Below are positions 60,219-64,000 of a stretch of DNA of 64,000 bases, piece after piece (position 1 is the first letter of the stretch; each line of letters starts with the position of its first letter). A program made the position numbers and the translations under genes. The notes beneath the pieces were generated by a model. That model was not told the DNA's origin and made no database searches. It worked only from the letters and a program-made list of their open reading frames with translations. Location: assembly GCF_001999965.1 (NCBI RefSeq), contig NZ_CP019646.1:1488001-1552000 (forward strand), written 5' to 3'. This DNA comes from Limihaloglobus sulfuriphilus (GTDB taxonomy: Bacteria > Planctomycetota > Phycisphaerae > Sedimentisphaerales > Sedimentisphaeraceae).

Positions 60219-63053
60219 TTAAGCTCTTTGTTTTCTGCCATTAACAATAACTTTGAGCCCTTTATGGCTCTCGTTTGGAACAAACCTGGCCTTTACGCCT
60301 GAGGGCAGAGAATAGTTGACGCTAAGTGTCTTGCCGTCTCTCTGCCAATTCAGCCTGATCTCGCCGTTTGCCGTCGCGATACTTCCTTTGGCATAGTCTA
60401 AGTTATTTACCCACGGGCTGATATCATAAGACTCGCAGCCCGGCGAGCTTTGCCGTATTCCAAGTATAATCCGAGAGATGAAATACACCGGAGCAGATGA
60501 CCACGCGTGGCAGTGACTGCGGGTCGGGCCGCCGTCAGTGTGTTCATCACCAACGCTGCTGTTGGGGAAACATTCCCACACCGTAGTCGCTCCCGACTGA
60601 ATCATAGGCAGGTACTTCTTGTGTATCGAATCAAATATCGCGTCATAAAGGCCCAGCTTCTCCAGGCAGTCATACTGATAGAATATCGCGAAGGGTGAGC
60701 CGACTTTTATCATTTCCGCGGACGGCTGGGCGGTATTCTTTATGCAGTCCTGAACCATATCCTGCTCACAGACATCATAAAGCAGCGAAAGAAAACTTGT
60801 GTGCTGGCTTATTGACTTGCTGATTGAGCCGTCATTATGTATGCTGTCCGGGTATGATCTCTTGTCTTTGTCCCAGAATTTGTTGATGCTGTCTTTGAGT
60901 TTGTCGTATTCCTGCTGCCAGAGTCTCTGAAATTCTTTTTCTCCGGTAACCTGGGCACATTTTACCGCCGCCTGAAGAGCCCCCGCCAGCAGAAGAGACG
61001 AATGAAAGACTGTATTATGACCCTGATCGATATCTGTCCAGTCAAACAAATTCCAGTGCGGCGCCGAATACAATCCGTCATCATTGATAAAACTCAGAGC
61101 CCCTTCAAGATTCTTTTTTACATAGGGCATATAATCTTTGAGGAACTTTTTGTCTCCGGTGTACCAGTAATGGTCCCAGACAGAAATACCCCAGAGAAAA
61201 CTCCATGCCGGCAACAGACAGCCCCAGCTGCTGGGCACCTGGCTGTTAACTATCGGGTACTTTTCCAGTGATTCCGCCGCGAGCCTTATACAGCGAAGGG
61301 CTATATCATCGGCCCCGAAAAGCAGATTGCCAAAGAGCGACTCATTCCTGGCATCGCCCACCCAGAGTGTCTGCTCATACAGCGGACAGTCAACGTATGT
61401 ATCCTGCATACAGAGTTTTACCGTGTACTCGGAGATCTCCCATATACGCTCAAGATTTGGGTTACTGCACTCAAAAGAGGCTTTATACTGCACGGGATAT
61501 GTAGATTCAATCATGCCTACGCGGCGTATTTTGACAGGGTTTTTGACGTTTCGCAGAGTTACATACAGATACCTGCCGGAACGGGATTTAATCGAAGTGT
61601 AACAGTTTCGCCCCTGTTTTGTTATATACCGCAGTCCGTTAATATTATTCAATGTCCTCTGCGGGCGGGAATCATCAAATATGTATTCAACGCCAAAGAT
61701 ATCTACAACAACGCCGGCATCCGCCTCGAGATCAAACTCCCAGAAACCCAGGTTCTGCGTTCCAAGATCATATATAAGCTCAACGTCACCCTCGGGCGAG
61801 GGCTTAACAACAGTAACATCTGCGTTGTCACTGATACATGCCGCCGGCGAGGAGACATCAGCACAAGATTTCTGAATCTCTCTGTTCTGAAACTTCCAGC
61901 CGGTATTCTCTACAAACATCCGTTTTGATGAAAGGGTTTTCAGTGACTGTTCCAGATTTTCCAAAAGCGATTTTTTGTCTTTAACTTTCTTGAACAGAGA
62001 GTTTTTCTGCTTTTTATATCTGTCTTGCAGCAACCCCAGTTCAGGGTCTTTATCCTCCAGGAACGGCCACCACGTATCATCTTTGCTGAAGCTGTATCCC
62101 TTGAGCCTTATCCAGGCCCATGGATTTTCAAAGCCCGATTTAAGAGGATTTATCAACTTATATGCGGCATTGGCGCCAACAGATATTGTCCAGTCATGTG
62201 AATGGAACGGAATTAGATTCTCAGACATCGCAAAGATTAAATGCCTGCCGGCGGAGAGTCTGTATTTACCTGTCTTGTTAGTCCTTCCGTCAACGGATAT
62301 ACGCATTTCATGGCTTTTTACTGTCAAAGTCGCCGGTTTGCGAAACTCAATCAGGGTTGCCATACCGCAGGCTGTCTCTGTGTTGCAGTTGCTCGGGATA
62401 ATGCCGCGGCCGCAGAGTCTTGCGGCGGGAACACAGAAGCTCTCACCCGGGGTATCTACAACATTTGAATCCACAAACCGCTTTAATGAATATGGCTGTA
62501 GAGTCAGCAGCGGTATATCGCGGGGAATCAGACCCTGCCACGGCCCTTTGTCCGCGGAACATATTTCTTTTGCCGGCGTAAACCGCAGGTTTTTATCAAG
62601 CCTGGCATCAACTAACTCAGCCGGCTCCATCTGGATAGATACTTTCGGCGTTTCGCTGATATACTGCTTAGCGGCGGCAGTCTTCCATGTCTTATCGCTG
62701 ATGATCAGCGAAGTCTTTTTGCCGCGGCTGACTTCCATCTCAAAAAGCAGTCCCGGACGCTGATAATCGCCGTGAAAATCGCCAATACCAAAATGGCGGG
62801 CTATTATTGTTATCTCGTTATCACCCTTTTGAAGATAAATCCCGGCATCTATCACGTCATATTGGAAATGGCTGTGCCAGCTTCGGCACGGGCCGTCGCC
62901 GACCCACTGGCCGTTGATACAAAGCCGGTAATAGCTGTCAGCGGTTATTTTGATTTTAGCCGAATCAAATTTCGTGAGCCTGATATTTTTTTTTGCAATT
63001 ATTGTATCGTTATACGCGCTGCGGCTGTGATGCCATATCCATTTTGCTTTCAT
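60219..63053 (-). CDS. GH78 alpha-L-rhamnosidase-like glycoside hydrolase
   Basis: A 944-residue protein of GH78 architecture: N-terminal beta-sandwich parts, then an (alpha/alpha)6 barrel, then a C-terminal beta domain (YDISPWVNNLDYAKGSI). The catalytic block DCPLYEQTLWVGDARNE has the Asp, Glu and Asp at the positions of known GH78 enzymes, although the common RE of that block is YE. A later TTVWECFP supplies the second Glu. It has no signal peptide, so the substrate must be imported. L-rhamnose is the usual product; other deoxy-hexoses are possible. Confidence 0.88.
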   Translation of the reverse strand: MKAKWIWHHSRSAYNDTIIAKKNIRLTKFDSAKIKITADSYYRLCINGQWVGDGPCRSWHSHFQYDVIDAGIYLQKGDNEITIIARHFGIGDFHGDYQRPGLLFEMEVSRGKKTSLIISDKTWKTAAAKQYISETPKVSIQMEPAELVDARLDKNLRFTPAKEICSADKGPWQGLIPRDIPLLTLQPYSLKRFVDSNVVDTPGESFCVPAARLCGRGIIPSNCNTETACGMATLIEFRKPATLTVKSHEMRISVDGRTNKTGKYRLSAGRHLIFAMSENLIPFHSHDWTISVGANAAYKLINPLKSGFENPWAWIRLKGYSFSKDDTWWPFLEDKDPELGLLQDRYKKQKNSLFKKVKDKKSLLENLEQSLKTLSSKRMFVENTGWKFQNREIQKSCADVSSPAACISDNADVTVVKPSPEGDVELIYDLGTQNLGFWEFDLEADAGVVVDIFGVEYIFDDSRPQRTLNNINGLRYITKQGRNCYTSIKSRSGRYLYVTLRNVKNPVKIRRVGMIESTYPVQYKASFECSNPNLERIWEISEYTVKLCMQDTYVDCPLYEQTLWVGDARNESLFGNLLFGADDIALRCIRLAAESLEKYPIVNSQVPSSWGCLLPAWSFLWGISVWDHYWYTGDKKFLKDYMPYVKKNLEGALSFINDDGLYSAPHWNLFDWTDIDQGHNTVFHSSLLLAGALQAAVKCAQVTGEKEFQRLWQQEYDKLKDSINKFWDKDKRSYPDSIHNDGSISKSISQHTSFLSLLYDVCEQDMVQDCIKNTAQPSAEMIKVGSPFAIFYQYDCLEKLGLYDAIFDSIHKKYLPMIQSGATTVWECFPNSSVGDEHTDGGPTRSHCHAWSSAPVYFISRIILGIRQSSPGCESYDISPWVNNLDYAKGSIATANGEIRLNWQRDGKTLSVNYSLPSGVKARFVPNESHKGLKVIVNGRKQRA

Positions 63054-63112
63054 GATTTTTCTTTTCTTTAAAATATTATTTCTCAGGATAATAATCGGGT
63101 CAGCAATTAACT

Positions 63113-63141
63113 AAAAAAGCCCCTTGTAAGATAAGGGGCTT
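63113..63141 (-). terminator. Terminator of the DUF4340 gene
   Basis: A 9-bp stem AAGCCCCTT / AAGGGGCTT with a 7-nt loop. Read on the minus strand it is followed by a T-run (six Ts), 17 nt after the stop of the gene at 63158. Confidence 0.85.
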
Positions 63142-63157
63142 ATACTCAAAAAGCAAA

Positions 63158-64000
63158 CTATTCTTCCTGTGAAACCGGTTTGCTTTCATTTTTCTCCGGG
63201 GCAGATTCGGGCTCTCCCGCTTCTGCCTCTGCCTTGTCTTCAGTTTCCGGCTCCGGCTCTTCCAGAAGAGAGTCATACGGTTTGATCAGTTTTTCAGCTG
63301 AGTATGACTCTATTTTATAAACCCAGCCCTTATGCCTGGCGGCGTAGTTCTGGGCGTTTTCGATGGCCAGAAGTTTTGCTTCTTTTTCCTTGAGCTCTTC
63401 TTCTGATTCCTCGCGGCGTTCTTTCATTATCTGCGTATCGCCTGTAAACTCCGCTTTTACTTTGAGGTAAGTATCTTCGCCGTCTTTGGCTATATCAAAT
63501 GTATAGACCGTGGTATCCTTGAGTCTGCATACAAAAGCCGAATCAAACTTTAAATCAGATTTATCCGCCGCCGCGGCGACATCGCTGAAACTCAGATAGC
63601 TCAAAGCTCCGAGGATAGAATTAAGCTCACTTTGCTTTGCCTTTCTTCCCTCAGGCACATCTGATAATTCCGGCCCGCCACCGGCATTTGTAATACGGTA
63701 AGAACCGTCGGCGGACTTGACCTGAACGTACTCTATGTCATCTTTCTTGACATCGGCAAGCTGGGTATCCATATAATCTGTCGCAGATGTACGTATCCAA
63801 GGCCTGCTTTGCGTCAGATAGACATTGGCATCGTCAAGCATCTTCACATAAACGCCGCCGCCGTCGGCAGATTTGCCTATTGATATACCTGTTATGACTG
63901 AATCTTCGTTTCCAAGCAGCTTGACCGTGTTCGCGGCGGTTTCTTCGGTAACTTCGAGGTCGGCGTAATTATCCTGATTATCCGTAACCTGCTCTTTAAC
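63158..64000 (-). CDS. DUF4340 domain protein (5' end beyond window)
   Basis: The reading frame continues to the right edge, so the N-terminus is missing. Visible parts include the GISIGKSADGGGVYVKMLDDANVYL strand pattern and LGALSYLSFSDVAAA, which match DUF4340. This domain is found in planctomycete and cyanobacterial envelope proteins, often beside ABC-type gliding/GldG genes. The last ~45 residues are acidic and Glu/Pro-rich and end in PVSQEE. Function is unknown; a terminator follows. Confidence 0.85.
   Translation of the reverse strand, partial: VKEQVTDNQDNYADLEVTEETAANTVKLLGNEDSVITGISIGKSADGGGVYVKMLDDANVYLTQSRPWIRTSATDYMDTQLADVKKDDIEYVQVKSADGSYRITNAGGGPELSDVPEGRKAKQSELNSILGALSYLSFSDVAAAADKSDLKFDSAFVCRLKDTTVYTFDIAKDGEDTYLKVKAEFTGDTQIMKERREESEEELKEKEAKLLAIENAQNYAARHKGWVYKIESYSAEKLIKPYDSLLEEPEPETEDKAEAEAGEPESAPEKNESKPVSQEE

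Overview
The window looks like ordinary chromosome of an anaerobic planctomycete, most likely class Phycisphaerae and possibly the Sedimentisphaerales. This placement is inference. It rests on the partial H-X9-DG-type pseudopilin at the left edge, a HYExAFE-family gene, an oversized SecA, a many-HTH sigma factor, ferredoxin-dependent 2-oxoacid oxidoreductases and moderate GC. There is no rRNA, tRNA, CRISPR array, phage or transposase that I can recognise.

Layout, left to right. (1) 1-7053: the 3' part of a type IV pilin-like gene and thioredoxin with a good terminator, then a long minus-strand operon: ffh, an unknown gene, rpsP, trmD, rplS, a four-helix-bundle gene, yraN, a minimal nucleotidyltransferase and tatD. 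Two small repeat-bounded insertions interrupt this conserved translation/secretion operon. One is a four-helix-bundle gene between two 4x9-bp tandem arrays. The other is a 105-bp MITE-like element with 7-bp arrays. (2) 7280-10653: a TRAP transporter (DctP, DctQ, DctM) followed by a universal stress protein. (3) 10875-17780: efp, secA and a coupled large membrane-anchored protein. (4) 17818-24726: a HYExAFE protein, a C_GCAxxG_C_C redox protein, proC, a multi-HTH sigma factor and an RluA synthase, then on the plus strand a NifU-type protein, a coiled-coil Zn-ribbon protein, purN and a PPC-domain protein.

(5) 24756-29337: a tight five-gene minus-strand operon that looks like amino-sugar handling (PIG-L deacetylase, SIS isomerase, cytosolic CBM9-like protein, NahK-like kinase, SDR epimerase). 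(6) 29446-31920: a large membrane protein, a cold-shock protein and HU. (7) 32214-44558: xylulokinase, citramalate synthase coupled to a MauE/thioredoxin-like fusion, recJ, a thioesterase, a macrodomain protein, a FlgI-like lipoprotein with HEAT repeats, and smc. (8) 44605-49548: sppA and two tandem paralogous lipoprotein secretins with long C-terminal coiled coils. (9) 49745-59015: rimO, pgsA, queG, an Lrp regulator, small unknown genes, a ferredoxin-type protein, a CDF transporter and a kor/vor operon with a fused beta-gamma subunit. (10) 59239-64000: a sugar-phosphate nucleotidyltransferase, a GH78 rhamnosidase-like enzyme and a DUF4340 protein cut by the right edge.

The genes fit a fermentative, carbohydrate-using marine or sediment bacterium. 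TRAP uptake, pentose, rhamnoside and amino-sugar genes feed metabolism, and ferredoxin oxidoreductases handle 2-oxoacids. The less ordinary parts are the two repeat-bounded insertions, the helical modules repeated in SecA, the twin coiled-coil secretins, the FlgI/HEAT lipoprotein and the amino-sugar operon.
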